A program made the translations under genes and the position numbers. The notes beneath the pieces are model-generated. The model saw nothing but the letters and a program-made list of their open reading frames with translations, was not told the DNA's origin and ran no database searches. From NCBI GenBank assembly GCA_036506155.1, contig DASXSF010000047.1, positions 1-9,896 on the forward strand: a stretch of 9,896 nt of DNA, in the 5' to 3' direction. Positions 1 through 6,955 of this stretch are shown in pieces. Origin of the DNA: DASXRA01 sp036506155 (lineage in GTDB: Bacteria > Actinomycetota > Actinomycetes > Mycobacteriales > Jatrophihabitantaceae). The stretch's first letter is position 1. Each line of letters starts with the position of its first letter.

Positions 1-457
1 TCCGCAGTGGGGGTGGCTTGAGAAGACGAGCTGGTCGCCGGTTGCGGTCGGGCACGGCGGCGCCTCCGAGCGGGTCGCTGGCGATGCCCGGGTAGGGGAC
101 CGCAGCGGGCTCACTGTGCTGCTAACAGGATGCTGGACCCCTGCCGCCCACGGGTGGACGCCCGGTCTGTGGAAGCGGCTGGAACTTGGTGTGAGTTGCG
201 TTAGCCCCGGCCAATGCGCACGTGTGAGCGTGGTGTGAGGGTTCCCCGAACAGCCACTCAGGAAGTTTCGGGCGCTGACTGGTGGCCGTTTGACGCGATT
301 TAGTGACAAGGGTGACCGCAGGGGGCGACCAGCAATCGGTGGGCTGCAGTACCTATGCGGTGTTCGCCTGAAGACCGCTCAGCACGCTCCGTTCTTATGG
401 TTCAGTGGGCGGCCGCTTGGCTTCGTCGTCACGACGAGTAGCGAGGCAGCTCGCCGC
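1..457. other. Left edge, no supported gene
   Basis: Nothing here reads convincingly as a gene on either strand. A minus-strand frame opens at a GTG at 112-114 and runs off the left edge with G/C-rich third positions, but it has no ribosome site and no family I recognise. A plus-strand frame from a TTG at 290 is interrupted by the insertion sequence at 463 and is also unrecognised. Bases 120-460 look less strongly biased in codon position than the genes further right, which fits intergenic or decayed DNA. Confidence 0.4.
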
Positions 458-462
458 CTTAG
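458..462. repeat. Target site duplication CTTAG, left copy
   Basis: The five bases CTTAG sit directly outside the left inverted repeat and are repeated directly outside the right one at 2052-2056. IS1380-family elements usually make 4-5 bp duplications, so this fits insertion by transposition and not by later rearrangement. Confidence 0.85.
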
Positions 463-475
463 CCTCGATCCACCG
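463..475 (+). repeat. Left terminal inverted repeat of the IS
   Basis: CCTCGATCCACCG, the exact complement of 2039-2051. It starts with CC as in other IS1380-family ends. Confidence 0.9.
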
Positions 476-512
476 CGTTACGCCGTGACGTTGGCGTGAG
501 TTCCAAGAGAAA

Positions 513-573
513 TGCCTCCTGACCAGGGAAGATGCCGGTTACCACACCGAAATGCATCGCCTGACAGGAGGCA
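513..573 (+). promoter_or_regulatory. Hairpin that can hide the transposase ribosome site
   Basis: TGCCTCCTG at 513-521 is the exact complement of CAGGAGGCA at 565-573. The second arm contains the AGGAGG ribosome site of the transposase, whose ATG lies at 582. An RNA that starts upstream of 513 could fold so that the ribosome site is paired. Several insertion sequences (IS10 and IS50 are the classic cases) use such a fold to block translation from transcripts that read in from host genes. The pairing is seen directly; the regulatory role is inferred. Confidence 0.6.
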
Positions 574-581
574 CTCTCAGG

Positions 582-1865
582 ATGGGCGCATCTTCGCACA
601 CGCTGGACCGCGTTGAGGTCACGTTCGACGGCGATCGGATGGTCGCTGACGCGGGGCTGATTCTGCCCGCGACGCTGAGCCAGCACCTGGGTGTCGAGGC
701 GCTGGTCGACGAGCTGGTCAGCGTCGGTCACCGTCCCGGCCGCAAGCTGCTCACCGTGGTCCACGCGCTGCTGGCCGGCGGCGACTGCATCGATGACGCC
801 GACATCCTGCGCTCGGGCGCGACCAGTGAGGTCGTCGGTCATGAGGTGATGGCGCCGTCGACGATCGGCACGTGGCTGCGGTCGTTCACCTTCGGTCACG
901 TCCGTCAGCTCGACGCGTTGACTGAGCGGCTGCTGACCGCGGCGTGGGCCGCGGGCGCGGGGCCGGGGGCGGCGCCACTGGTGATCGACGTCGACTCCAC
1001 GATCTGCCAGACCCACGGCTACGCCAAGCAGGGCGCGACCTACGGCTACACCCGCCAGCGCGGCTACCACCCGCTGCTGGCCACACGGGCCGACACCGGC
1101 GAGATCCTGCACGCCCGGATGCGCAAAGGGTCGGCCAACAGCAGCCGCGGCGCGCAGCGGTTCGTGCGTGAGACGATCCGCCGGGTGCGCCGCGCCGGCG
1201 CCACCGGACCGATCGTGCTGCGGGCCGACTCGGCGTTTTGGTCGGCCAAGGTCATCACCGCGTGCCGGGATCACAACGTGCGCTTCTCCATCACCGTGCG
1301 TGCCACAAAGGCCGTCGTTGCAGCGATCGACGGCATCGACGAGACCGCCTGGGTCGACATCGACTACACCGATGGCGGCGTCGCCCAGGTCGCCGAGACG
1401 ACGCTGGCGGGGCGTCGGCTGATCGTGCGGCGCACCCGGCTGGTCGGTGCGCAAGCGCAGCTGTGGCCCGACTGGCGTCACCACGCCTTCATCACCGACC
1501 TTGACGGCGACGCCGTCGCTGTCGACGCCGACCACCGCGCGCACGCAGTGGTCGAGCTCGCCATCCGCGACCTCAAGGCCGGCGCCGGGCTGACCCACTG
1601 CCCCTCGGGCAGGTTCAACGCCAACGCCGCCTGGCTGGTGCTGACCGCACTGGCGCACAACCTGCTGCGCTGGGTCGCTTCGCTCGGCTTGCGTCTCAGT
1701 GGACTGGTCGTTGCCAAGACGATCCGCCGCCGCTACCTATCGCTGCCGGGACGGATGACCCGCAGCGGGCGGGTCGACACGCTGCACCTTCCGACACGCT
1801 GGCCATGGCGCGACGCGCTCCTCGCCGCGCTCGTACGGCTACGGGCGCTGCCGCCACCAGGCTGA
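582..1865 (+). CDS. IS1380-family transposase
   Basis: Transposase of 427 residues that would cut and join the ends of the surrounding insertion sequence. It has a DDE-type RNase H-like core: first Asp in the stretch LVIDVDSTICQTHGY (D136, with D138 next to it), second Asp in VLRADSAFW (D216), and the Glu in HAVVELAIRDLK (E325), spaced as in IS1380 transposases (DDE_Tnp_1-like group). The conserved GYHPLLA segment lies at 161-167. The ATG at 582 is chosen because AGGAGG at 566-571 is placed correctly before it; an in-frame ATG at 552 lies upstream of that site. The length is normal for the family and no stop or frameshift is seen. A 399-codon antisense frame overlaps it and is a composition shadow. 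Confidence 0.93.
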   Translation: MGASSHTLDRVEVTFDGDRMVADAGLILPATLSQHLGVEALVDELVSVGHRPGRKLLTVVHALLAGGDCIDDADILRSGATSEVVGHEVMAPSTIGTWLRSFTFGHVRQLDALTERLLTAAWAAGAGPGAAPLVIDVDSTICQTHGYAKQGATYGYTRQRGYHPLLATRADTGEILHARMRKGSANSSRGAQRFVRETIRRVRRAGATGPIVLRADSAFWSAKVITACRDHNVRFSITVRATKAVVAAIDGIDETAWVDIDYTDGGVAQVAETTLAGRRLIVRRTRLVGAQAQLWPDWRHHAFITDLDGDAVAVDADHRAHAVVELAIRDLKAGAGLTHCPSGRFNANAAWLVLTALAHNLLRWVASLGLRLSGLVVAKTIRRRYLSLPGRMTRSGRVDTLHLPTRWPWRDALLAALVRLRALPPPG

Positions 1866-2038
1866 GCCGCTGACCCGCCCCGTCCGCCACGACCCCATCA
1901 ACAACGACTCCGGAACTGCAACCGGCCGCGAAGCGCTGCGACGCACACACCTCAACGCACGCTGCCCCGATCTACTACGCGCGAACGCGTCGACTAACTT
2001 CCGCCGCAACTGCAAAGTCACTCCCCGCCGCCGGAGAT

Positions 2039-2051
2039 CGGTGGATCGAGG
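2039..2051 (-). repeat. Right terminal inverted repeat of the IS
   Basis: CGGTGGATCGAGG, the exact complement of 463-475. Confidence 0.9.
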
Positions 2052-2056
2052 CTTAG
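2052..2056. repeat. Target site duplication CTTAG, right copy
   Basis: CTTAG directly outside the right inverted repeat, matching 458-462. Confidence 0.85.
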
Positions 2057-2643
2057 TCCGCGATGCAGCCGGCCGAGAACGGCGGTTCTCGCGCGGTGTG
2101 TACCCGCCCGCCCCCACCCGCAACTCGGTAATGCGGTCGCGGGCGGCGGCAATGCGGTAATGCAGGCCCGGGGATCTGAGGGGGTTCATCAACCGGCTGC
2201 CCCCGGGGTTCTCGGAAACCCTGTGGACACCGGGACAGCGGCCCCGGCGAAAGATGCGACGATGCGGCCGTGCGCGAGTCGCGGATTGTCGACCTGCCAG
2301 ACGACGTGACGTTCACGCTCGATGAAGTCGTCCTCCTCCGGTTCGTTGCTGATGCCGCTGTTGAGCGCACACCGGAGGGCAGCTCCGAGCACACCAGAGC
2401 CCGACGGGCGCAACGTCTCATCACCTCACCCCTGTGACCCGAGTTGGCGATGCACCCTGCGGCGCAGGCCCCAGGAACTGGGCCATCGCGCGTCGCACCA
2501 CCGCCCTAGTAGATCGGCTGTACGCCAGAGCACCGCCGCTCGCCGCCGCCTGCAACGTGCACGCACGCATCGTGGCTTCGGCTCGCCGCCGTTGTGGCCC
2601 TGCAGGGACGGTTGCGCCCCGGCTGCAGTTGCGGAGGTGGCGG
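2057..2643. other. Gene-poor stretch between the IS and the oxidoreductase gene
   Basis: Several overlapping short frames exist here but none is convincing, apart from the weak ORF listed at 2270-2437. On the minus strand a frame starting at the ATG 2187-2189 reads a helix-like stretch (LHYRIAAARDRITELR) and runs into the insertion sequence. This may be a small gene broken by the IS, but no family is recognised. Bases 2438-2643 show no gene and no clear terminator for the leftward operon that ends at 2644. Confidence 0.4.
2270..2437 (+). CDS. Possible 55-residue protein, unrecognised
   Basis: A GTG-started frame encoding a small, acidic-then-basic polypeptide beginning VRESRIVDLPDDVTFTLDEV and ending in an Arg/Ala-rich stretch. 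The amino-acid mix (alternating hydrophobic and acidic residues in the first half) looks more protein-like than the other frames here. No strong ribosome site precedes the GTG and no family is recognised. The frame remains open back to 2180 without a better start. It could be the remnant of a longer gene or chance. Confidence 0.25.
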   Translation: MRESRIVDLPDDVTFTLDEVVLLRFVADAAVERTPEGSSEHTRARRAQRLITSPL

Positions 2644-3594
2644 TCAGGTTTCGATGACGACCTTGCCCAGAGCGCGACCCTCACCGACGTATGCCAGCGC
2701 CTGCGGGACGCCGTCCAGGCCGAACCTGCGGTCGATGTGGATCTGGACATCCCCGGCGACGCACCGCTCGGCGAGGGGCTCGAAGTGCGCGGGGCCCTGC
2801 TTGACCACCAGCATCCCGATGCGGCGCCCGGTGAGCCGGCCAAGCAAGGCGCCGATCGTGACGATCCGCAGGAGGGTCGGCACCGGCCCACCCACGCAGC
2901 GGTACCGGCCGCCACGGGCCAGCGCCCGCCGATAGGTGAACACCGACCGGTACGCGACGAGGTCGAGGATGTGGTCGAACGGTCCGAGCTGCGTGAAGTC
3001 CGTGCGGCGGTGGTCGACCACCTCGTCGGCGCCCAGCGACCGCATGAACTCGAGCTTGCCCGCGTTGTCGACACCGGTCACGTGCGCCCCCGCACGCTTG
3101 GCGAGCTGGATCGCGAACGACCCGCTGCCGCCGCCTGACCCGTTGATGAGCATGCGCTGGCCTTCCCCCACGCCGGCGGTTCCCTGCAGGGCGATCGCCG
3201 CTGCTTGGGGAAGCGTCGAGGCCTCGGCGAAGGCCAACGCGGCGGGCTTGTGGGCAAGCACCGACTCGGGCGCCACCGCGTACTCGGCGAAGCCGCCCAT
3301 CAGGCCGAGGTTGTCGCCGTAGACCTCGTCGCCCACGCGGAACCGGGTGACGCCCGGGCCGACCGCGTGCACGCGCCCCGCGATGTCCGAGCCGAGGGTC
3401 CGACGCGCCGGCCTGCGCACGCCCCCGATCCGCGCGTAGAGCGGGGTGCCCCGCAGGCACTCCCAGTCGGAGAGATTGACCGAGGTGGCAACGACCTCGA
3501 CGAGCACCTGCTTTGGGCCCGGGGTCGGCATCCGGACCTGCTCGACGCGAAGCACGTCGGGCGGACCGTACCGGTCGTAGACCACCGCCTTCAT
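2644..3594 (-). CDS. Zinc-free MDR-family NAD(P)-dependent oxidoreductase
   Basis: Medium-chain dehydrogenase/reductase of 316 residues, of the quinone-reductase-like branch that lacks zinc. The N-terminal GroES-like domain (about 1-125) starts MKAVVYDRYGPPDVL and has the SVNLSDW segment at 38-44. The Rossmann domain has the glycine-rich loop NGSGGGSG at 151-158, a variant of the usual NGASGGVG. The zinc-binding Cys and His residues of classical alcohol dehydrogenases are absent. Members reduce quinones, enones or similar small carbonyl compounds with NADPH; the substrate here is unknown. GAGG about 7 bases before the ATG serves as ribosome site. The gene follows the TetR gene on the same strand by 16 bases, so the two are co-transcribed and the enzyme is probably induced when the repressor lets go. 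It is a paralogue of the product at 5933-6955. Confidence 0.88.
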   Translation of the reverse strand: MKAVVYDRYGPPDVLRVEQVRMPTPGPKQVLVEVVATSVNLSDWECLRGTPLYARIGGVRRPARRTLGSDIAGRVHAVGPGVTRFRVGDEVYGDNLGLMGGFAEYAVAPESVLAHKPAALAFAEASTLPQAAAIALQGTAGVGEGQRMLINGSGGGSGSFAIQLAKRAGAHVTGVDNAGKLEFMRSLGADEVVDHRRTDFTQLGPFDHILDLVAYRSVFTYRRALARGGRYRCVGGPVPTLLRIVTIGALLGRLTGRRIGMLVVKQGPAHFEPLAERCVAGDVQIHIDRRFGLDGVPQALAYVGEGRALGKVVIET

Positions 3595-3610
3595 CCGGTC
3601 GCCTCGCTCC

Positions 3611-4306
3611 TCAGTGAACGGTCGCGCCCGATTCTCGAGCGGAGTCTAGGAGTCGCTCGAGGCCGTCGAGGATGAGGTCGAGACCGAACTCGAACTCGTG
3701 TGTGTAGTCGTAGCCGGACGCGAGGGCGGCGGCGGCGGCCTCGTTCAGGCGCGGGTAGGTCTCCGCCGGCACCCGTGGGAGGACGATCTCGGCCATCTCG
3801 GCAAGCTCCTCCGGTGTGCCGAACGGCAGGCTCGCCTCCTGGATCGCGAACCCGTAGATGTAGCTGTCCAGGAGCCAGTACGCGTGGGTGGCGTTCTCGA
3901 TCGAGAAGCCCGCTTCGCGCAGGCAGTCCAGCACCGCCTCGTGGTGGCGCAGACTCGTCGGCCCGGGCGTTGTCCGGAGCTCCATCAGCCCGGCCGCCCA
4001 GGGGTGTCGCGCGAGTGCCTCGCGCACCGAGGCCGCCCGCTGGCGCATGGCCGTGCGCCAGCCGGCATCGCTGGCGGGCAGGTCGATCTCGCTGAACACG
4101 ACGTCGATCATCCCGTCCAGGAGGTCGTCCTTGTTCGCCACGTGGTTGTACAGGGACATCGCCTCGACCCCGAGTCGCTGGCCGAGCTTGCGCATGCTGA
4201 GCGCCTCGAGGCCGGCTTCGTCGGCGAGGGCGACGGCAGCCCGCACCACGCGCTCCCTGTTCAGGGGGGTCCGCGGCGTCGAGCTCGGTTCGGGTGGCGT
4301 CGCCAC
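3611..4306 (-). CDS. TetR-family transcriptional repressor
   Basis: One-component repressor of 231 residues. The N-terminal TetR DNA-binding domain holds the helix-turn-helix at about 36-58 (LSMRKLGQRLGVEAMSLYNHV), followed by the usual KDDLLDGM. The larger ligand-binding part (about 75-225) resembles the TetR_C_1 type known from the tetracycline repressor (the W.. HPW.. motif region and the GF.. segment), so the inducer is probably a small hydrophobic molecule; its identity cannot be read from the sequence. The GTG at 4306 is preferred because GGAGG lies just before it, although only 4 bases away; a TTG start at 4324 would add 6 residues but has no ribosome site. The gene leads a two-gene operon with the oxidoreductase and faces the operator palindromes at 4335-4375, as expected for autoregulation. 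Confidence 0.9.
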   Translation of the reverse strand: MATPPEPSSTPRTPLNRERVVRAAVALADEAGLEALSMRKLGQRLGVEAMSLYNHVANKDDLLDGMIDVVFSEIDLPASDAGWRTAMRQRAASVREALARHPWAAGLMELRTTPGPTSLRHHEAVLDCLREAGFSIENATHAYWLLDSYIYGFAIQEASLPFGTPEELAEMAEIVLPRVPAETYPRLNEAAAAALASGYDYTHEFEFGLDLILDGLERLLDSARESGATVH

Positions 4307-4317
4307 AGGGCCTCCGC

Positions 4318-4345
4318 TTGACAAGGCTTACGATGTATGTATAAC
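4318..4345 (+). promoter_or_regulatory. Strong sigma-70-type promoter for the rightward operon
   Basis: TTGACA at 4318-4323 and TATAAC at 4340-4345, 16 bp apart: a perfect -35 and a near-perfect -10. It would start transcription near 4352 and leave a leader of about 95 bases before the GTG at 4447. The -10 box lies inside the palindrome 4335-4349, so a bound repressor would block it. For the leftward operon a TATACT box (minus strand, 4374-4369) is present, with only a weak -35. Confidence 0.75.
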
Positions 4346-4349
4346 ATAC
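4335..4349. promoter_or_regulatory. Operator palindrome 1, probable TetR site
   Basis: GTATGTATAACATAC: two perfect 6-bp arms around ATA, overlapping the rightward -10 box. The segment at 4327-4343 (CTTACGATGTATGTATA) also matches 4358-4374 at 15 of 17 positions, a repeat spaced 31 bp, about three helix turns. Binding by the neighbouring TetR protein is inferred from position. Confidence 0.65.
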
Positions 4350-4352
4350 GCT

Positions 4353-4375
4353 GTATGCTTACGACGTAAGTATAC
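4353..4375. promoter_or_regulatory. Operator palindrome 2, probable TetR site
   Basis: A 23-bp near-perfect palindrome centred on A4364: 11-bp arms with a single mismatch, core CTTACGACGTAAG at 4358-4370. It covers the expected start of rightward transcription and the TATACT box of the leftward operon, so one bound dimer could silence both directions. Its size and symmetry are typical of TetR-family operators. Confidence 0.7.
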
Positions 4376-4446
4376 CGGCGCCGCGCTGCGGAACGCCAGC
4401 CATCGTGGTGGAACTCACCATCCCACCGAACCGAAGGAGCAACGAC

Positions 4447-4935
4447 GTGAGAACCCAGAGAGCAGAACTCACCGCGCTGGAGGACCGGCAGATCCCGGTT
4501 CAGGCGAAGCTCGCAGCAGCATGGACCAGTTTCATGTTCCTGTACATCTACGTCGACTACTTCGCGCTGTACAAGCCCGGCGTCATCGACGACATCCGGG
4601 CCGGCATCGTCTGGGAGTTCGACATCAGCCAGACGTTGTTGACCGCCTTCCTCACGAGCGTGGCGATCCCGATCCTGATGGTGATGCTTTCCATGACGCT
4701 GCCCGCCCGTGCGAACCGCACCATCAACCTCGTCGTGGCATCGCTGTACGTCCCCTTCTCGATGTTCAACGCGGTGGGCGAGTCCTGGACGTACTTCTAC
4801 GGCCTGGGTGTCGCACTGGAAGTGATCGTGCTCGCCGTCATCCTGCGCTTCGCCTGGACCTGGCCCCGCACGTCCTCACCGTCGATGCCAGAGCCCGCCG
4901 CACCACACCGACCGCAGCTCCGGATGGGACGGTAG
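4447..4935 (+). CDS. DUF6326-type small membrane protein
   Basis: Integral membrane protein of 162 residues with four predicted helices at about 20-42, 63-84, 92-112 and 116-136. The sequence around LEDRQIPVQAKLAAAWTSFM and the YVDYFALYKPG segment matches what I recall of the DUF6326 family; the biochemical function of that family is unknown. AAGGAG at 4434-4439 sets the GTG at 4447 as the start; an in-frame GTG at 4405 is less likely. It is the first gene after the TetR-controlled promoter, and the following ABC ATPase fragment begins 4 bases after its stop. The C-terminal tail after residue 138 is polar and Pro-rich. The family name is from memory and should be checked; the membrane topology is clear. 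Confidence 0.75.
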   Translation: MRTQRAELTALEDRQIPVQAKLAAAWTSFMFLYIYVDYFALYKPGVIDDIRAGIVWEFDISQTLLTAFLTSVAIPILMVMLSMTLPARANRTINLVVASLYVPFSMFNAVGESWTYFYGLGVALEVIVLAVILRFAWTWPRTSSPSMPEPAAPHRPQLRMGR

Positions 4936-4939
4936 GCAC

Positions 4940-5314
4940 ATGGCTTCGATCCGAACAGCCGGTCTGACCAAGGACTTCGGCGACCTTCGGGCCGTCAACG
5001 AGATCGACCTCGACCTACCCGAGGGTGGGGTGGCCGGGTTCGTCGGCCCTAACGGCGCCGGCAAATCCACCACGATCCGCATGCTGCTCGGCCTTATCCA
5101 GCCGACCAGGGGAGACGGTGAGGTGTTAGGGCACCCGATCGACCGGCCTGCCGCCTATCTCCATCGGGTCGGTGCGTTGATCGAAGCGCCCGCGTTCTAT
5201 CCGACGCTGACCGGGAAGGCGAACCTGCAGGTGTTCGCCAGGTTGGGCGGACACGACCGCAGCCGGATCGCCGAGCTGCTGGATGTCGTCGGGCTGCGCG
5301 TCCCCAGCGAGTAG
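4940..5314 (+). pseudogene. ABC transporter ATP-binding protein, truncated after the Q-loop
   Basis: The first 120 residues are a standard ABC ATPase of the DrrA/CcmA-like exporter or immunity group. Walker A is GPNGAGKST (36-44), and the Q-loop region reads GALIEAPAFYPTLTGKANL (78-96), with Glu where many ABC proteins have Gln, a form common in this subgroup. After LLDVVGLR (113-120) the frame ends four residues later. The signature motif (LSGGQ-like), Walker B, D-loop and H-loop, about 180 residues, are missing, so the product cannot hydrolyse ATP as a normal subunit. The permease gene that usually follows is also absent. The DNA runs straight into a DUF4386 gene lacking its start. The simplest reading is a deletion joining the two genes. 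Confidence 0.82.
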
Positions 5315-5336
5315 TTCTTGTACCGGTCGTCACCGC

Positions 5337-5936
5337 GTGCCGGGCTACGCGGCAAACACCGCACAGAACGTCGCCGCCGGCCCGACCGTGGCCCCGGTGA
5401 GCCTGGCCACCGACCTTGCGATCGCCACGATCTTCGCGGTGGTCGGCGTCACGGTGTACCTGCTGCTGCGGCGCATCGACCGGCGCGCCGCGGGGAGGCG
5501 GGTGGTCTTCGCGGCCGTGGCCGCCGGGATGATCCTGGTCAACCTGGCCTTCCACCACGCCGCCCTGCTCTTCGCGGCCGGCCCCGGCTCCACCGCCGTC
5601 GGCGCCCAGAACTCCGATGGCCTCGTGGTGCTCCTGCTGGGCATGCACGACCACGGGTACACGATCACCGGGGCCTTCTTCGGCCTGTGGCTGCTTGCCC
5701 TGGGCCATCTCGCCTACCAGTCCAGTCTGTTCCCCCGGGTGCTGAGCACCCTGCTCATCGTCAGCTTGATTCTCGGCTGGCTGGTCGGGTTCGGATGGCC
5801 AGGCCTGCCGACAGTCGTCCACACCATCCTCGCCCCAGCCGTTGTGGCAGATCTGTGGCTGGTCGCCTACCTGGTCACCAAGGGCGTGCCCGCTCCGATG
5901 CCTGACCGGCGCGCCCCCGCGGCGGTCAGCGCATGA
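5337..5936 (+). CDS. DUF4386-type membrane protein lacking its N-terminus
   Basis: Membrane protein of about 199 residues from the GTG at 5337, with helices near 22-44, 55-80, 110-128, 135-155 and 160-181. The stretch MHDHGYTITGAFFGLWLLALGHL (103-125), followed by SSLFPRVL, is typical of DUF4386 proteins, whose function is unknown. Relatives begin with one more helix of about 40 residues before the VPGDAA-like segment; here that helix is absent and the match starts at VPGYAANTAQ. No ribosome site precedes the GTG. An ATG at 5283 lies in frame inside the ABC fragment but would add residues unlike the family. The stop overlaps the start of the next gene (ATGA at 5933-5936), so the two are translationally coupled. 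Confidence 0.7.
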   Translation: MPGYAANTAQNVAAGPTVAPVSLATDLAIATIFAVVGVTVYLLLRRIDRRAAGRRVVFAAVAAGMILVNLAFHHAALLFAAGPGSTAVGAQNSDGLVVLLLGMHDHGYTITGAFFGLWLLALGHLAYQSSLFPRVLSTLLIVSLILGWLVGFGWPGLPTVVHTILAPAVVADLWLVAYLVTKGVPAPMPDRRAPAAVSA

Positions 5937-6955
5937 TGCGGGCGATCGTCCAGCGCGCCTACGGAGCCGCTGACGTCCTGCGCCTGCAGGACATCGCCGC
6001 GCCCGACCCCGGCCCCCACGACGTGCTCGTCGGTGTCCACGCCGCCTCGGTCAACCACGGGGACTGGTTCGCCACCTGCGGCCGGCCCTACGTCATGCGG
6101 GCAGCGTTCGGAATGCGCAGGCCACGGGTCGCCGTGCGCGGGCTTGACCTCGCCGGTCGGGTCGAGGCGGTCGGCGCGGCCGTGACCCGGTTCCGGCCCG
6201 GGGATGGCGTCTACGCCGAGACCACGACCGGCAGCTTCGCCGAGCTCGCCTGCGTCCCCGAACACCTGCTGGCGCGCAAGCCGGCCAACCTGACCTTTGC
6301 CCAGGCGGCCGCGGTGCCGGTCGCGGCCGTCACCGCCCTGCAGGGCCTGCGCGACGTCGGCGCGGTGCAACCGGGCCAGGCGGTATTGATCAACGGCGCA
6401 TCCGGTGGCGTCGGCACGTTCGCCCTGCAGATCGCCAAGGCCCTCGGCGCCGACGTCACCGGCGTGTGCAGCACCCGCAACGTCGAGCTGGTCCGCTCGC
6501 TCGGCGCGGGCCACGTCGTCGACTACACGCGGGAGGACTTCACCCGCAGCGGGCAACGCTACGACGTGATCTTCGACCTCGCCGGTCAGCACCCGCTGGC
6601 GGCCTGCCGAAGCGCGCTGACCCGCACCGGCACCCTGATCCTGGCAAGCGGCCACGGCGGCCCGGTGTTCGGGCCGCTGGGACGCTACGTCCGGGCACTG
6701 GCCTGGTCACCGTTCGTCACCCAGCGGCTGCGGGTGCACGCCGCGAAGCCGTCTCACGCCGACCTCGACGCGGTCACCGCGCTCATCGAGGCCGGAGCGG
6801 TCACGCCCGTGATCGAAGCGACCTACGAGCTGGCCGACGCCGCTGAGGCCATCCGCCGCCTCACCGAGCAGCACGCCCGGGCCAAGATCGTCATCGCTGT
6901 CCGCGGCAGGCATGCCGCATCGCAACCATCAACGAAGGAGACCAACCATGCATGA
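5933..6955 (+). CDS. Zinc-free MDR-family NAD(P)-dependent oxidoreductase, second copy
   Basis: Medium-chain reductase of 340 residues. The GroES-like domain covers about 1-125, with SVNHGDWF at 39-46. The Rossmann domain has the classic loop NGASGGVGTFALQIAKA (154-170) of quinone-reductase-like enzymes; the later VVDYTREDF segment (195-203) is also typical. No zinc ligands are seen. It should use NADPH to reduce a quinone, enone or similar substrate that is not determined here. Start at 5933 overlaps the DUF4386 stop; the second ATG at 5936 is equally possible. The last 8 bases overlap the next gene, and the AAGGAG of that gene lies within its end. It is a paralogue of the enzyme at 2644-3594, placed on the other arm of the same divergent locus, with a longer polar C-terminal tail. 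Confidence 0.88.
   Translation: MMRAIVQRAYGAADVLRLQDIAAPDPGPHDVLVGVHAASVNHGDWFATCGRPYVMRAAFGMRRPRVAVRGLDLAGRVEAVGAAVTRFRPGDGVYAETTTGSFAELACVPEHLLARKPANLTFAQAAAVPVAAVTALQGLRDVGAVQPGQAVLINGASGGVGTFALQIAKALGADVTGVCSTRNVELVRSLGAGHVVDYTREDFTRSGQRYDVIFDLAGQHPLAACRSALTRTGTLILASGHGGPVFGPLGRYVRALAWSPFVTQRLRVHAAKPSHADLDAVTALIEAGAVTPVIEATYELADAAEAIRRLTEQHARAKIVIAVRGRHAASQPSTKETNHA

Larger units (their letters stand above)
463..2051 (+). mobile_element. Complete IS1380-family insertion sequence, 1589 bp
   Basis: A complete insertion sequence. It is bounded by a perfect 13-bp terminal inverted repeat: CCTCGATCCACCG at 463-475 and its complement at 2039-2051. A 5-bp CTTAG duplication lies on each side. 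Terminal CC, a length near 1.6 kb, a single transposase gene and the DDE residues described below all match the IS1380 family. The similarity of the two ends stops after 13 bp. About 170 bp of non-coding sequence lies between the transposase stop and the right end. Intact ends, intact gene and exact duplication suggest a recent insertion that could still be active; activity itself is inference. Confidence 0.92.

Noticed and set aside
459..1658. 399-codon minus-strand frame opposite the transposase
   Set aside because: Long antisense frames are usual opposite high-GC genes; it has Arg/Gly/Pro-rich low-complexity composition, no motif, and it crosses the IS end.
2100..2165. Repeated AATGCGGT motifs, considered as iterons or a CRISPR-like array
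   Set aside because: Only a few short copies with irregular spacing; more simply explained by helix-like codon repetition on the minus strand.
5094..5822. 242-codon minus-strand frame over the ABC/DUF4386 region
   Set aside because: Gln/Gly/Arg-rich shadow; the plus strand has recognisable families.
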